From the NCBI GenBank assembly GCA_027312165.1, contig DAICXN010000006.1:1-35885 (forward strand): a DNA stretch of 35,885 nucleotides. Direction: 5' to 3'. Positions within the stretch are counted from its first letter, which is position 1, and each line of letters starts with the position of its first letter. The position numbers and the translations under genes were made by a program. Below are positions 23,133-33,100 of this stretch, in pieces. The stretch is from Candidatus Saccharimonadota bacterium. GTDB lineage: Bacteria > Patescibacteriota > Saccharimonadia > Saccharimonadales > Saccharimonadaceae. The notes under the pieces are model-generated. The model ran no database searches and was not told the DNA's origin. It worked only from the letters and a program-made list of their open reading frames with translations.

Positions 23133-25103
23133 ATGGCAAAGTTTCGTCTAGCTTCAACCTATCGGCCAACCGGCGATCAGCCGCTGGCTATTTCAAAGTT
23201 GCTTCAAGGCTTGGACAGCGGTGAAAAAAAGCAAACTCTTCTTGGTGTAACTGGTAGTGGTAAGACTTTTACGATGGCAAACATTATTGCCGATCGTAAC
23301 GTTCCGACCTTGGTGCTAGCCCACAACAAGACCTTAGCAGCTCAGTTATTTTCTGAATTCAAGGAATTTTTTCCGGATAACGAAGTCCATTATTTCGTTA
23401 GCTACTTCGACTACTATCAGCCGGAAGCATATATTGCATCAAGCGACACTTACATAGAAAAGGACAGCAAGATTAATGAGGAGATTGATCGGCTGAGGCA
23501 CGCGGCGACGACCGCGCTACTAACTCGACGAGATACGATTATTGTGGCTAGTGTCAGCTGTATTTACGGCATAGGTTCACCCGAGACTTATGCGGAAATG
23601 TCGATTAGTGTAAAGCGCGGAGAAAAGCGAAGGCAGGATAAGTTTATCCGATTGTTGACCGATATCCAGTACAAGCGAAACGATGTTGAGTTTACGCGTG
23701 GTCATTTTCGGGTTAGAGGTGACGTTGTTGATGTCTATCCGGCTGGGTCGGAGCAGGCGGTCAGATTGGAATTTTTTGGAGATGAGGTTGATAGGATCAC
23801 TAACTTCTATCCCCTAACCGGCGAAATCATTAATGAGCCGGAATCGGTTAATATCTTTCCGTCAAGCCACTACGCTACACCAAGGCAGCGTCTTGATCGA
23901 GCGATTGAGGGGATAGAGCGTGAATTTGCTGAAAGGCTAGAGTTTTTCGAGCGAAATAATAGATTGCTTGAGGCGCAGCGTTTGAGTCAGCGAACCAAGT
24001 TCGACCTAGAGATGCTGAGAGAAACTGGCTTTGTAAAGGGAATTGAGAACTATAGCCGCTATTTGACAGATCGTGAGCCAGGTGAGCAGCCAGCAACTTT
24101 GATCGACTACTTTCCTGATGACTGGCTTTTGCTGGTGGACGAGAGTCATATGACCTTGCCTCAGGTTCGAGGTATGTACAACGGCGACAGGGCTCGCAAG
24201 GAAACGTTAGTTGAACATGGCTTTCGTTTGCCGAGCGCATTGGATAACCGACCACTCAGGTTCGATGAGTTTGATGGGCACATCAACCAAGCGATTTATG
24301 TTTCGGCAACACCGGGTGAATATGAACTAGCTAACTCGCCAAAGCCTGCCGAACAAGTGATTCGTCCAACCGGTCTGCTAGATCCTGAGATCGACATCAG
24401 AAAGACAGATGGGCAGATCGATGATTTAATAGCAGAAATTCGAGATCGAGTATCAATCGACCAGAGAGTGCTGGTGACGACTCTAACCAAGCGTATGGCG
24501 GAAGATTTGAGTGCCTACCTGGAGGAAAACGGTGTAAAGACCGCATACCTGCACAGTGAGATTGATACACTTGAGCGTGGAGATATACTGCGGCAGCTAC
24601 GAGAGGGTGTGTTCGATGTCTTGGTCGGAATCAACTTGCTTCGTGAAGGCTTAGATCTACCTGAAGTGAGCCTGGTGGCGATAATGGATGCCGACAAAGA
24701 AGGCTTTTTGCGCTCTGAAAGTGCTTTGATCCAGACAATTGGGCGAGCCGCTCGACACGAACAGGGTCGAGTGTTGATGTACGCTGATAACGTGACAGGG
24801 TCGATGCAAAGAGCTATCGACGAGACTAATCGACGGCGAGCAATCCAGCAGGAATATAACCTAAAGCACGGAATTACACCAACTTCAGTCAAAAAGAAGA
24901 TTGACGAAGGCCTGCGAGCAATTATCCCTCAGAAAGAGAGTGACAAAAAGGCTAAGCTAGATCTCAAGAAAATCCCCAAGGAAGAATTCAAAACGCTCGC
25001 AAAAGACTTACGAGCACAGATGGATCTGGCGGCTGCCAACCTTGAGTTTGAGAAGGCAGCGGAGCTTAGGGATATTATCGCTGACATTGAATCAAAAATG
25101 TAA
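23133..25103 (+). CDS. uvrB: Excinuclease ABC subunit B
   Basis: Damage-verification helicase-like subunit of nucleotide excision repair, 656 aa, normal length. Walker A GVTGSGKT (38-45), the beta-hairpin region with [11 protein letters not shown] and RHAATTALL, the DESH box, [13 protein letters not shown], motif [11 protein letters not shown] and a C-terminal UVR motif (about 618-653) that contacts UvrC are all visible. uvrA and uvrC are not in the window. TATAAT is six bases before the ATG, there is no Shine-Dalgarno, and I see no obvious LexA-type operator. A structured region lies just upstream. Confidence 0.98.
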   Translation: MAKFRLASTYRPTGDQPLAISKLLQGLDSGEKKQTLLGVTGSGKTFTMANIIADRNVPTLVLAHNKTLAAQLFSEFKEFFPDNEVHYFVSYFDYYQPEAYIASSDTYIEKDSKINEEIDRLRHAATTALLTRRDTIIVASVSCIYGIGSPETYAEMSISVKRGEKRRQDKFIRLLTDIQYKRNDVEFTRGHFRVRGDVVDVYPAGSEQAVRLEFFGDEVDRITNFYPLTGEIINEPESVNIFPSSHYATPRQRLDRAIEGIEREFAERLEFFERNNRLLEAQRLSQRTKFDLEMLRETGFVKGIENYSRYLTDREPGEQPATLIDYFPDDWLLLVDESHMTLPQVRGMYNGDRARKETLVEHGFRLPSALDNRPLRFDEFDGHINQAIYVSATPGEYELANSPKPAEQVIRPTGLLDPEIDIRKTDGQIDDLIAEIRDRVSIDQRVLVTTLTKRMAEDLSAYLEENGVKTAYLHSEIDTLERGDILRQLREGVFDVLVGINLLREGLDLPEVSLVAIMDADKEGFLRSESALIQTIGRAARHEQGRVLMYADNVTGSMQRAIDETNRRRAIQQEYNLKHGITPTSVKKKIDEGLRAIIPQKESDKKAKLDLKKIPKEEFKTLAKDLRAQMDLAAANLEFEKAAELRDIIADIESKM

Positions 25104-25138
25104 CCCCAAAGCTCTCCTGAAAAAATATCAAACTAGAG

Positions 25139-25144
25139 TATAAT
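25139..25144 (+). promoter_or_regulatory. -10 box of the gatC operon
   Basis: TATAAT seven bases before the gatC ATG, no Shine-Dalgarno. The A-rich stretch upstream may act as an UP-like element. Confidence 0.6.
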
Positions 25145-25151
25145 AGAATCT

Positions 25152-25442
25152 ATGAGAAAATTTTCTACAAGTGATATTAGGCACTTGGCGACTTTAAGCG
25201 GGCTTAGTCTTACCGAGGAAGAGCAGGTTTCCCTAGGTAGTGACCTAGAAGAGATCATTCAGTATGTCAACAAGCTTGATGAGCTGGATGTATCGGGAGT
25301 TGAGCCGACATACCAAGTGACCGATTTAATTAATGTAAGTCGAAGTGATGAGGTGCGAGAGGACATGGTCAGTCGAGAGCAGCTCCTGTCTCTATCTCCG
25401 GATGAGGCAAATGGCCAGATAAGGGTTCCAAAGGTGCTTTAA
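25152..25442 (+). CDS. gatC: Asp-tRNA(Asn)/Glu-tRNA(Gln) amidotransferase subunit C
   Basis: Small stabilising subunit of GatCAB, 96 aa. Typical features are the N-terminal helix DIRHLATLSGLSLTEEE, the middle helix LEEIIQYVNKLDELDVSGVEPTYQV, and the C-terminal VREDMVSREQLLSLSPDE ending in IRVPKVL. It links GatA and GatB in the complex that converts Glu-tRNA-Gln and/or Asp-tRNA-Asn to the amide form. First gene of the gatCA-x-B-galU operon. TATAAT at 25139-25144 lies seven bases before the ATG with no Shine-Dalgarno. gatA follows after two bases. Confidence 0.96.
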   Translation: MRKFSTSDIRHLATLSGLSLTEEEQVSLGSDLEEIIQYVNKLDELDVSGVEPTYQVTDLINVSRSDEVREDMVSREQLLSLSPDEANGQIRVPKVL

Positions 25443-25444
25443 CT

Positions 25445-26815
25445 ATGAAGATTAGTGATTATTTGCAAAATTCAGCCACAGAGAATGTTCAAAAGGCCCT
25501 AGAAATTGCTAAGTCCAAGCAGGATTTTGGAGCTTTGCTGAGCTTAACTGAAGGGCGCGCTCTAGAGAGGGCTCGGGCAGTAGATGCTGGTGAGTTCGAG
25601 GGTCGACTTAAGGGGGTGCCGTTTGTAGTAAAGGATAATTTCTTAGCTTATGGCGGCCCATCTACCGCAGCCAGTAAAATGCTTGAGAGCTTTAGTGCAC
25701 CACTGCAGGCTACTGCCATCGAAAGACTCGAGGCAGAAGGTGCGATTTGTATAGGCAAAGCCAATCTCGACGCTTTTGCTCATGGAGGCTCGACCGAGAA
25801 TTCTGCCTATGGACCTACAAAGAATGCATTCGACCCGCAGCGTGTCGCGGGCGGATCGTCTGGCGGCTCAGCTGTCAGTGTAGCCTTGGATATCGTGCCT
25901 TTCGCTCTAGGGTCAGACACCGGCGGTTCGATTCGTCAGCCAGCCAGCTTTAATGGAGTTGTCGGTGTCAAGCCGACTTATGGCACAGTCAGTCGTTATG
26001 GCGTTGTGGCAATGGCCTCGAGCACTGATACAATTGGCTGCTTTGCCAATAACTCTGATGACGCTAGCTTGGTTATGGAGATTATGGCCGGAGTCGATGT
26101 CAATGATATGACGACCTTGGATCATAGCTGGGCAGACACTCCATCATTCACGAGAAAAAGAGTGGGCGTGGTTAAGCAGTTTATGACTAGCGATGTCGAT
26201 GAAGAGGTAAGACAGGCAACCATCCGTTACGCTGAATCTTTAGAGAGTCAGGGCTACGCGGTCGACGAGGTAGATTTGCCGATGGCGGACTATAGCTTGG
26301 CGATGTATTACATTATTATGCCAGCTGAAGTGATGTCAAATCTTGCGCGCTATGACGGGGTGCATTATGGGCACCGTGCCGATAACGTCACTACCCTAGC
26401 CGAGCTATACGGCAAGAGTCGCGATGAGGGCTTTGAGGCGGAAAACAAGCGGCGTATTATGATTGGAAGCTTTGTTTTGTCGAGTGGATACTTTGACGCT
26501 TATTATCTAAAGGCGCAAAAGGCTAGGACGCTGCTTATTGATGAGTTTAAAAAATTATTTGAGAACTACGATGTTTTGATTGGACCCGTTGCTCCAACTC
26601 CGGCTTTCCGTTTGGGTGAAAATACTCAAGATCCAATAAAGATGTATCTCGCTGATGTGATGACTGCGCCCGCTTCAATGGCTGGTCTGCCAGCGATCTC
26701 TGTACCTGGAGGGTTGTCTAACGAAGGTCTACCGATAGGCGTACAGCTAATAGGTAATTACAAGACGGACCGAGCCCTGCTTGAGCTGGCTTCTCAGATG
26801 GAGGGGATTGCTTGA
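25445..26815 (+). CDS. gatA: Asp-tRNA(Asn)/Glu-tRNA(Gln) amidotransferase subunit A
   Basis: Amidase subunit that releases ammonia from glutamine and passes it to GatB; 456 aa. The Ser-cisSer-Lys triad can be placed by family spacing: Lys63 in VVKDN, Ser138 in GGSSGGS and Ser162 in TGGSIRQPAS, each 16 residues earlier than in the S. aureus enzyme. The amidase signature stretch and FNGVVGVKPTYGTVSRYG are well conserved. It starts two bases after gatC, and its TGA overlaps the ATG of the next gene. Confidence 0.97.
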   Translation: MKISDYLQNSATENVQKALEIAKSKQDFGALLSLTEGRALERARAVDAGEFEGRLKGVPFVVKDNFLAYGGPSTAASKMLESFSAPLQATAIERLEAEGAICIGKANLDAFAHGGSTENSAYGPTKNAFDPQRVAGGSSGGSAVSVALDIVPFALGSDTGGSIRQPASFNGVVGVKPTYGTVSRYGVVAMASSTDTIGCFANNSDDASLVMEIMAGVDVNDMTTLDHSWADTPSFTRKRVGVVKQFMTSDVDEEVRQATIRYAESLESQGYAVDEVDLPMADYSLAMYYIIMPAEVMSNLARYDGVHYGHRADNVTTLAELYGKSRDEGFEAENKRRIMIGSFVLSSGYFDAYYLKAQKARTLLIDEFKKLFENYDVLIGPVAPTPAFRLGENTQDPIKMYLADVMTAPASMAGLPAISVPGGLSNEGLPIGVQLIGNYKTDRALLELASQMEGIA

Positions 26816-27231
26816 TGAATACGTCGTTAATAGCACTAGTTCTCGCTGCTCTGGTAGTAGGGGTTATTTTGGCAGCAATAATTCACTTTTGCCCGCCGCA
26901 ATCTTCGCTGAAAAAAGAAAAGTACCAGTCGCGCTGGATAGAAATCGAGCGAAAGTTTGATAGCGGGAGCGCCGATAGTCGGCATATGGCTATCGTTGAG
27001 GCAGATAAGCTACTTGATATGGCACTTCGAGAGACGGGCTCACGAGGCAAGACTATGGGCGAGCGCATGAAGAATCGGCAGGGTGTATGGTCAAATGCAA
27101 ATGCTATTTGGGCTGCCCACAAGCTACGTAATCAGATTGCTCACGAGGAGCAGGTTAATGTTAGCGAGGATATACTGCGTCGAGCTCTAGCTAGTTTCAA
27201 GAGAGCTCTAAGAGATTTGGAGGCTTTGTAA
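26815..27231 (+). CDS. Membrane-anchored protein with HEPN-like R-x4-H motif, inside the gat operon
   Basis: Protein of 138 aa. One N-terminal transmembrane helix (about 4-25) is followed by a basic linker (about 31-40) and a soluble all-helical domain. The end of this domain holds AAHKLRNQIAHEEQ, in which R-N-Q-I-A-H fits the R-x4-6-H motif of HEPN domains; ADKLLDMALRE and GKTMGERMK precede it. HEPN domains are often RNases or nucleotide-binding partners, but the match is a short motif and activity is not shown. The start is the ATG at 26815, overlapping the gatA stop by one base; a TTG just before it is less likely. Its stop overlaps the gatB ATG, so it is firmly embedded in the operon. Confidence 0.8.
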   Translation: MNTSLIALVLAALVVGVILAAIIHFCPPQSSLKKEKYQSRWIEIERKFDSGSADSRHMAIVEADKLLDMALRETGSRGKTMGERMKNRQGVWSNANAIWAAHKLRNQIAHEEQVNVSEDILRRALASFKRALRDLEAL

Positions 27232-28682
27232 TGAGTGTTTATGATGATTATGAAATGACAATCGGCATTGAATGCCACGTTCAGCTAGCTACAAAGACGA
27301 AGCTATTTTCTGAGGCGGATAACGATGCGAGAGACAAGGAGCCAAACACGTGCGTATCGCCAATTGACTTTGGACTTCCCGGCATGCTGCCTGTACTTAA
27401 TCGTGAAGCAGTAACCTTGGCTATCCGGGCGGGCAAAGCGCTCAACGCTGAAATTGCGAAGGTCAGTCGGTTTGATAGGAAGCACTATTTCTACCCAGAT
27501 CTTCCCAAAGGCTACCAGACGACTCAGATGTATCAGCCGATTATTCTCGAGGGCTACATTGATGCGCCACTTGATGATGGTACGCTTGTGCGGGTTAGGA
27601 TTCATCACGCTCACATGGAAGAGGACGCGGGCAAGCTAACTCACTTTGGTGACTATTCGCTGGTTGACCTAAATCGTGCAGGCACTCCCTTGATCGAAAT
27701 CGTTTCTGAGCCAGACATTCACTCGGCTGCTGCCGCACGAGCCTATGCGACTGAGCTTTATCGATTGATGACCTACGCGGGCGTGACTTACGGTGATTTG
27801 TATCATGGGAATATGCGCTTTGACGTTAATATTTCGGTCGCAAAAAGAGGTGCTGCACAGCTAGGCAAGCGGGCCGAGGTCAAGAACCTTAACTCGTTTA
27901 GGAGTGTAGAGCGAGCGGCTGAATACGAGTTTAAGCGCCAGGTAGATCTAATTGAGTCGGGCCAGGAGGTAGTGCAGGAGACTCGAGGCTGGGACGATGA
28001 CCGCCAGCTTACAACTTCCCAGCGTTCCAAAGAGGATGCTCAGGACTACCGCTATATGCCCGATGCCGACATTCCACCGATCGTGTTAAGCGAGCAGGAT
28101 ATTGATCTGGCTCTCGGCGATTTTCCAATTTTGCCAGGTCAATATAGAGAGAATTGGAAGGATCTTCATCTAGATAGCTCCGTAGTTGATGCAGTTCTAG
28201 AGCACCAGTCGGTTGCCTCTGTGCTCAATTCAGTAGTCGAGCAATTTGGCGCCGGTGATTTGGCTCGTCGGGTATTTAACTGGTTTGCTTCTGCTCAGGC
28301 AAGTGAGATTAGTATTGATGCGGTTAAGTCAGGGGTAGTTGAGCCTGGTCGACTGTCGGAGTTGTCGGCAATGGTTGGTGAGGGCAAGCTAAGCTCAACC
28401 GGTGCAAAGGAGATTTTCCTCGAGTTATTTAAGGCTGAAAATCGCGACAAGACTGCCGCAGATATCGCAGAGTCTAATAACCTGCTCCAGGTGAGTGATG
28501 AAGGGGCGATTGCCGCCATCGTTGACCAGGTTATGTCGGATCCATCATCTGCATCTTCGATTGCTGATATTAAGGCTGGTAAGGATAAGGCGATTGGTTA
28601 TCTGGTGGGTCAGGTAATGAGGCTTTCACGAGGTCAGGCAAACCCAGCTCTGGCGCAAAAATTAATCAGAGAAAGGCTATAG
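27231..28682 (+). CDS. gatB: Asp-tRNA(Asn)/Glu-tRNA(Gln) amidotransferase subunit B
   Basis: tRNA-binding and kinase-like subunit of GatCAB, 483 aa, normal length. Family stretches are clear: IGIECHVQL, FGLPGMLPVLN, FDRKHYFYPDLPKGYQTTQ, HMEEDAGKLTH, DLNRAGTPLIEIVSEPD, and the RYMPDADIPP junction to the tail. The C-terminal helical/YqeY-like region (about 330-483) binds the tRNA. The ATG overlaps the TAA of the preceding gene by one base. galU starts four bases after its stop. Confidence 0.98.
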   Translation: MSVYDDYEMTIGIECHVQLATKTKLFSEADNDARDKEPNTCVSPIDFGLPGMLPVLNREAVTLAIRAGKALNAEIAKVSRFDRKHYFYPDLPKGYQTTQMYQPIILEGYIDAPLDDGTLVRVRIHHAHMEEDAGKLTHFGDYSLVDLNRAGTPLIEIVSEPDIHSAAAARAYATELYRLMTYAGVTYGDLYHGNMRFDVNISVAKRGAAQLGKRAEVKNLNSFRSVERAAEYEFKRQVDLIESGQEVVQETRGWDDDRQLTTSQRSKEDAQDYRYMPDADIPPIVLSEQDIDLALGDFPILPGQYRENWKDLHLDSSVVDAVLEHQSVASVLNSVVEQFGAGDLARRVFNWFASAQASEISIDAVKSGVVEPGRLSELSAMVGEGKLSSTGAKEIFLELFKAENRDKTAADIAESNNLLQVSDEGAIAAIVDQVMSDPSSASSIADIKAGKDKAIGYLVGQVMRLSRGQANPALAQKLIRERL

Positions 28683-28686
28683 GATC

Positions 28687-29580
28687 ATGAAGCAACCAAC
28701 CAAGGCGATAATTGCAGCTGCAGGATTTGGCACCAGATTCCTACCTCAAACCAAGGCATTGCCAAAAGAGATGCTGCCAATTATCGACAAGCCGATTATC
28801 CAGTATGTTGTGGAGGAGCTTGTTGAGGCGGGCATTGAGGATATTATAATCATCGGAAGTGCAAATAAGCGTTCTATCGAAGATCACTTCGATGTTCCGA
28901 ATGAGGACTTGCTGGCTAATTTGCGCGCCGGCGGGGACAAAAAGAAGCCTTATATCGAGCAGATTCAGGCGATATCGGAAATGGCTAACTTTGTCTATAT
29001 TCGTCAAAAAGGTCCTTATGGCAATGCTACACCACTTGCATGTGCTTCGCACCTGATTAGTCCGGATGAGTCGTTTATATACACCTTTGCCGATGACTTT
29101 ATCCAAGCTAGCCCGAGTCGGTTCAAGCAGATGATTGACGCGGCAGATAAGTATGATGGCGCGGTATTGTCATGCAAAAAGATTGTCGACGAGTCTGAGT
29201 TTGATCGATACGGGGTCGTGGCTGGTGAGAGTGTGGCAGATGGAGTTATATCGATGACTAATATTGTTGAGAAGCCTGGTAAGGCGAACGCGCCTTCTGA
29301 CCTGGCGAGCGTCAGTAGTTATTTGCTGCCAGGTGAATTCTTTAAGTACCTAGATGAGGCGAAGGCTAATTTTAATGGCCACGGTGAATTTACGGTTCAG
29401 CCGATCATGCAGAAAATGATTGACGACGGAAGAAACTTCTTTGGCGTAGAAGTTAAGAACGGTACCTATTATGACACTGGTGACAAGTTGGAATACCTAA
29501 AAACCGTAATTGACTTTGGGCTACGTGATGAAAAGCTAGGCCGAGACTTGGCAGCCTATCTCACCGAGCGATTAAAGTAG
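28687..29580 (+). CDS. galU: UTP-glucose-1-phosphate uridylyltransferase
   Basis: Makes UDP-glucose from UTP and glucose-1-phosphate, a precursor of surface polysaccharides and glycolipids; 297 aa. The nucleotide-binding start AAAGFGTRFLPQTKALPKEMLPI, KPIIQYVVEE, the FADDF metal-site stretch, NIVEKPG and a conserved GTYYDTGDKLEYLK near the end all match the GalU family. A small AGGA overlapping the gatB stop may help initiation. It is the last gene of the gat operon in arrangement, and the pyrophosphate it forms would be removed by Ppa. Confidence 0.96.
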   Translation: MKQPTKAIIAAAGFGTRFLPQTKALPKEMLPIIDKPIIQYVVEELVEAGIEDIIIIGSANKRSIEDHFDVPNEDLLANLRAGGDKKKPYIEQIQAISEMANFVYIRQKGPYGNATPLACASHLISPDESFIYTFADDFIQASPSRFKQMIDAADKYDGAVLSCKKIVDESEFDRYGVVAGESVADGVISMTNIVEKPGKANAPSDLASVSSYLLPGEFFKYLDEAKANFNGHGEFTVQPIMQKMIDDGRNFFGVEVKNGTYYDTGDKLEYLKTVIDFGLRDEKLGRDLAAYLTERLK

Positions 29581-29582
29581 GA

Positions 29583-29588
29583 TATAAT
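29583..29588 (+). promoter_or_regulatory. -10 box of the small membrane gene pair
   Basis: TATAAT seven bases before the ATG at 29596, placed directly after the galU stop codon; leaderless type. Confidence 0.55.
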
Positions 29589-29595
29589 ATATAGT

Positions 29596-29826
29596 ATGAC
29601 AGGACTAATTATTTTTCTTAGCTTAATAATAATCATATTCGCCGTTGTCGCAACTATTCTCGTGGTGATGGTTTTGCAGCTTAGTCGTCACATTACGCGC
29701 GTTCAGCGAAATACTCAGCAGATACAGCAGCAGGTAGAGGAGATGGCGTCGGCAACATCAATTATCTCGACGATAGCTGCACTTGTTGGTGGGTTAACTA
29801 AGTTCGGTTCTAAGAAGAAGTCATGA
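29596..29826 (+). CDS. Small single-span membrane protein with coiled coil
   Basis: Unrecognised protein of 76 aa. The first 28 residues are one long hydrophobic helix, followed by an amphipathic stretch (SRHITRVQRNTQQIQQQVEEM) likely to form a coiled coil, then a short apolar region and a basic C-terminus (KKKS). The layout recalls DUF948-type small proteins but this is not a firm match. TATAAT at 29583-29588 is seven bases before the ATG with no Shine-Dalgarno. Its TGA overlaps the ATG of the next gene (ATGA), so the two are co-translated. Confidence 0.75.
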   Translation: MTGLIIFLSLIIIIFAVVATILVVMVLQLSRHITRVQRNTQQIQQQVEEMASATSIISTIAALVGGLTKFGSKKKS

Positions 29827-30125
29827 GTGCGCAGTCGAAAAAATCTGCAAAATCAAAAGACGTAGTTGCGAAAATCAAGTCTGATAGCGAAAAATCGGCT
29901 AGGCGAAATTTACTAGAAGAGCTTTTTAATGATTTTCATTCATCGCGTCACCAGGTGTATCTAATGAATTTTTTCCGAGGTCTTTTCTTTGGCTTTGGTA
30001 GTGTGCTAGGGGCTACTATACTTGTTGCGCTTGTGGTTTGGTTGCTTGGTCAGTTTGGCGACATCTTTCCGCCGCTGGCAGATTTTGTGAATAACCTTAT
30101 CGAAACCATGCAACAACGTCGCTAA
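29823..30125 (+). CDS. Small membrane protein, DUF5665-like
   Basis: Protein of 100 aa with a Lys/Ser-rich N-terminus (about 1-28), a short helical segment, then YLMNFFRGLFFGFGSVLGATILVALVVWLL (about 46-75), which resembles the G-rich membrane segment of DUF5665 proteins. Function is unknown. It is coupled to the preceding small membrane gene by an ATGA overlap, which suggests a two-component membrane unit. dnaE begins 29 bases later with its own promoter. Confidence 0.75.
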   Translation: MSAQSKKSAKSKDVVAKIKSDSEKSARRNLLEELFNDFHSSRHQVYLMNFFRGLFFGFGSVLGATILVALVVWLLGQFGDIFPPLADFVNNLIETMQQRR

Positions 30126-30141
30126 CTTGAGCGATTTCGGG

Positions 30142-30147
30142 TATACT
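30142..30147 (+). promoter_or_regulatory. -10 box of dnaE
   Basis: TATACT seven bases before the dnaE ATG, no Shine-Dalgarno; leaderless type. Confidence 0.6.
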
Positions 30148-30154
30148 GTAGATA

Positions 30155-33100
30155 ATGTCTGGAGGCGAAAGTGTACTAAATATGCAGGCGGCTTTGAAGC
30201 CGTCTGATTACGTTCACCTCCACAATCATACTCACCACAGCCTCCTTGACGGACTTACCAAGATACCTGATATGGTGACACGAGTAAAAGAGCTTGGCAT
30301 GGAGGCCTGTGCGATTACCGATCACGGTACTATGAGTGGAGCGATCGAGTTTTATAAGGCCGCGAAAGATGTCGGCGTAAAGCCGATAATTGGAATTGAG
30401 TCTTATGTAGCAGCTCGATCTCGTTTTGATCGAGATCCAGCTAAAGACAAGGCGCGCTATCACTTAACATTGCTGGCGATGAACCATAAAGGTTATCAGA
30501 ATTTGATGAAGCTTTCCACCAAGGCGAACCTTGAAGGAATGTACTATAAGCCGCGCATTGATCATGACCTACTAGAGGAGTATAACGAAGGAATTATTGT
30601 CCTGTCAGGTTGTGCGAGTAGTGAGTTGGGCGAAAATCTCAGATCAGACAACTACGAGGAGGCGAAGCGGATAGCTAGCTGGTATAAGTCTGTTTTTGGG
30701 GATCGATACTATCTTGAGCTGCAAGACCACGGCCACCCTGACGCTCCTGGTCACTGGGATGTTCAGGGCAAAATAAATGGTTATCTTGTAAAGATCAGTG
30801 AAGAGCTGGACATACCCTTGGTGGTGTCGAGTGATGGACACTATCTTGATCATAGCGATCAGGAGTCGCACGAGATATTGCTGTGTGTTGGTACGGGAGC
30901 ATTCTTGAGTGATGAGAAGCGGATGAGCCTAAAGGAATTCGAGCTACATCTAACTGATCCGGTCGATATTATTGGCCGTTGGCAAAAAACAAATCCTAGC
31001 GCGGTGACTAACACAAAGGCGATAGCTGATCGCTGCAGCATAGAGATTGAGCTTGGACAAATCTTAATACCAAAGTTTCCTACGCCCGATGGTCAGTCGG
31101 AAAAGGCATACCTGGACCATCTAACATACCTAGGCATGGCTCGTCGCTACCTCGGGCTGTCGAGTGAAGAGGCTGCCGACCTAACCGACGAGGAAATCCG
31201 ACTGAAGTTACCGCCAGAGCATGTTGAGAGGTTGGATATGGAATTTGAGGTGCTCGACAAGATGGGCTTTAACGGCTATTTCTTGATTGTCCAGGACTTT
31301 ATCAACTGGGGCAAGGGCAAGGGCATAATTTTTGGACCAGGAAGGGGTAGCGCAGCGGGCTCAATCATAGCTTACGCACTTAATATCACAGACCTAGATC
31401 CTCTCAAGTACGACCTGCTGTTTGAGCGATTTTTGAATCCAGACCGCATATCGATGCCCGACATCGACATCGATATACAAGATACTCGACGTGACGAGGT
31501 GATCGATTACTGTGCTCAAAAGTATGGCGATGATCGAGTGGCGAATATTTGTACCTTCGGCACCATGGCTGCACGTGGAGCCGTGAGAGACGTGGCAAGA
31601 GTGTTGCAGGTCCCCTACGGCGAAAGTGATCGGCTAGCGAAGCTCATACCTCCACCTGTTCAGGGCCGTCACATTCCACTAAAGGTCTCAGTTAAGGAAG
31701 ACGCCGACCTAAAGAAGGAGTATGAGAGCAATCCAACAGCTAAAAATGTCTTTGACTTTGCAATGCGCCTTGAGGGCACAATTCGCTCTCATGGTGTTCA
31801 TGCGGCGGGCGTGGTGATCGCTCCTGACAAGCTGGTAAACTTTGTGCCTCTCGAAATGTCGCAAAAGGGCGTTGTCGCTACTCAATATCCGATGGGGCCA
31901 GTTGAGGATTTGGGGCTACTCAAGATGGACTTTTTGGGCCTATCTAACCTAACGATCATTAACAACGCTTTGCGCATTATCAGGAAGGTCCATGACGTTG
32001 ATATTGATCTGTCTTCCTTGCCACTTGATGACGAGGAGACTTATAAGCTGTTCCAGAGAGGTGATACCACTGGTGTTTTCCAGCTTGAGTCGGCGGGCAT
32101 GAAGCGATATCTGCGTGATTTAAAGCCCAGTGTCTTTGAGGATATAATCGCAATGGTCGCCCTTTATCGCCCAGGACCAATGCAGTTCATCGATAGCTTT
32201 ATTAAGCGCAAGCATGGCGAGGAGGAGATTACCTATCTTCATCCTGGGATGAAGAACTCTCTTGAAAATACATATGGAATCTTGGTCTATCAGGAGCAGT
32301 TTATGCAGATATCGAAGGAGTGGTGCGGCTTTAGTGGCGGTCAAGCCGACACGCTTAGGAAGGCTGTTGGTAAAAAGAAGCTTGATTTGATGATGCAGGT
32401 GAAGCCTGAGTTTGTTGAAGGTGCCATAAAGGTCGGAGGTGCATCAAAGGAGGTTGCGGAGAAGTTTTGGGATCAGCTAGTTGAGTTCGCGAATTATTGT
32501 TTCAACAAGTCCCACGCGGCTTGTTATGGCCTGATCGCTTATTGGACAGCCTACCTAAAAGCTCACTACCCTGAAGCATTTATGGCGGCGCTAATGACGA
32601 GCGACAGGGACGATACCGATCGTTTGGCGATTGAGATATCGGAATGTCAGCACATGGGTATTGATGTGTTAAATCCAGATGTTAACGAGTCGTTTGTGGA
32701 GTTTGCGGTTGTGCCTGGCGCAAAACAAATCCGCTTTGGCATGGCCGCCGTCAAGGGCGTCGGTGTTGGTGCGGTAGAAGAAGTTCTGCGGGCCCGGGAG
32801 GAGGGCAAGTTCGTAAGCGTTGAGGATTTTGCTAAGCGTGTATCTACCAGTAAATTTAACCGTAAAGCCTGGGAGTCTCTGGTGAAAACCGGAGCATTCG
32901 ATAGTTTTGGTGATCGTTCGGACATTTTGTATAATCTAGAAACTATTCAGGGATTTGCCTCCAAGGTGCAAAAGGAGGCCGCCAGTGGCCAGACTGATTT
33001 ATTTGGTATTTTAGGCGACCAGGCAAGTGAAATTCAGCCGACCATCCAGCTGCAGTCAGCTCCGGTCAAGCACACGGAAAATGAGCGACTTATGTGGGAG

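Noticed and set aside
23875-24255. 126-codon ORF opposite uvrB
   Set aside because: It is opposite a core helicase region with no promoter, SD or known motif.
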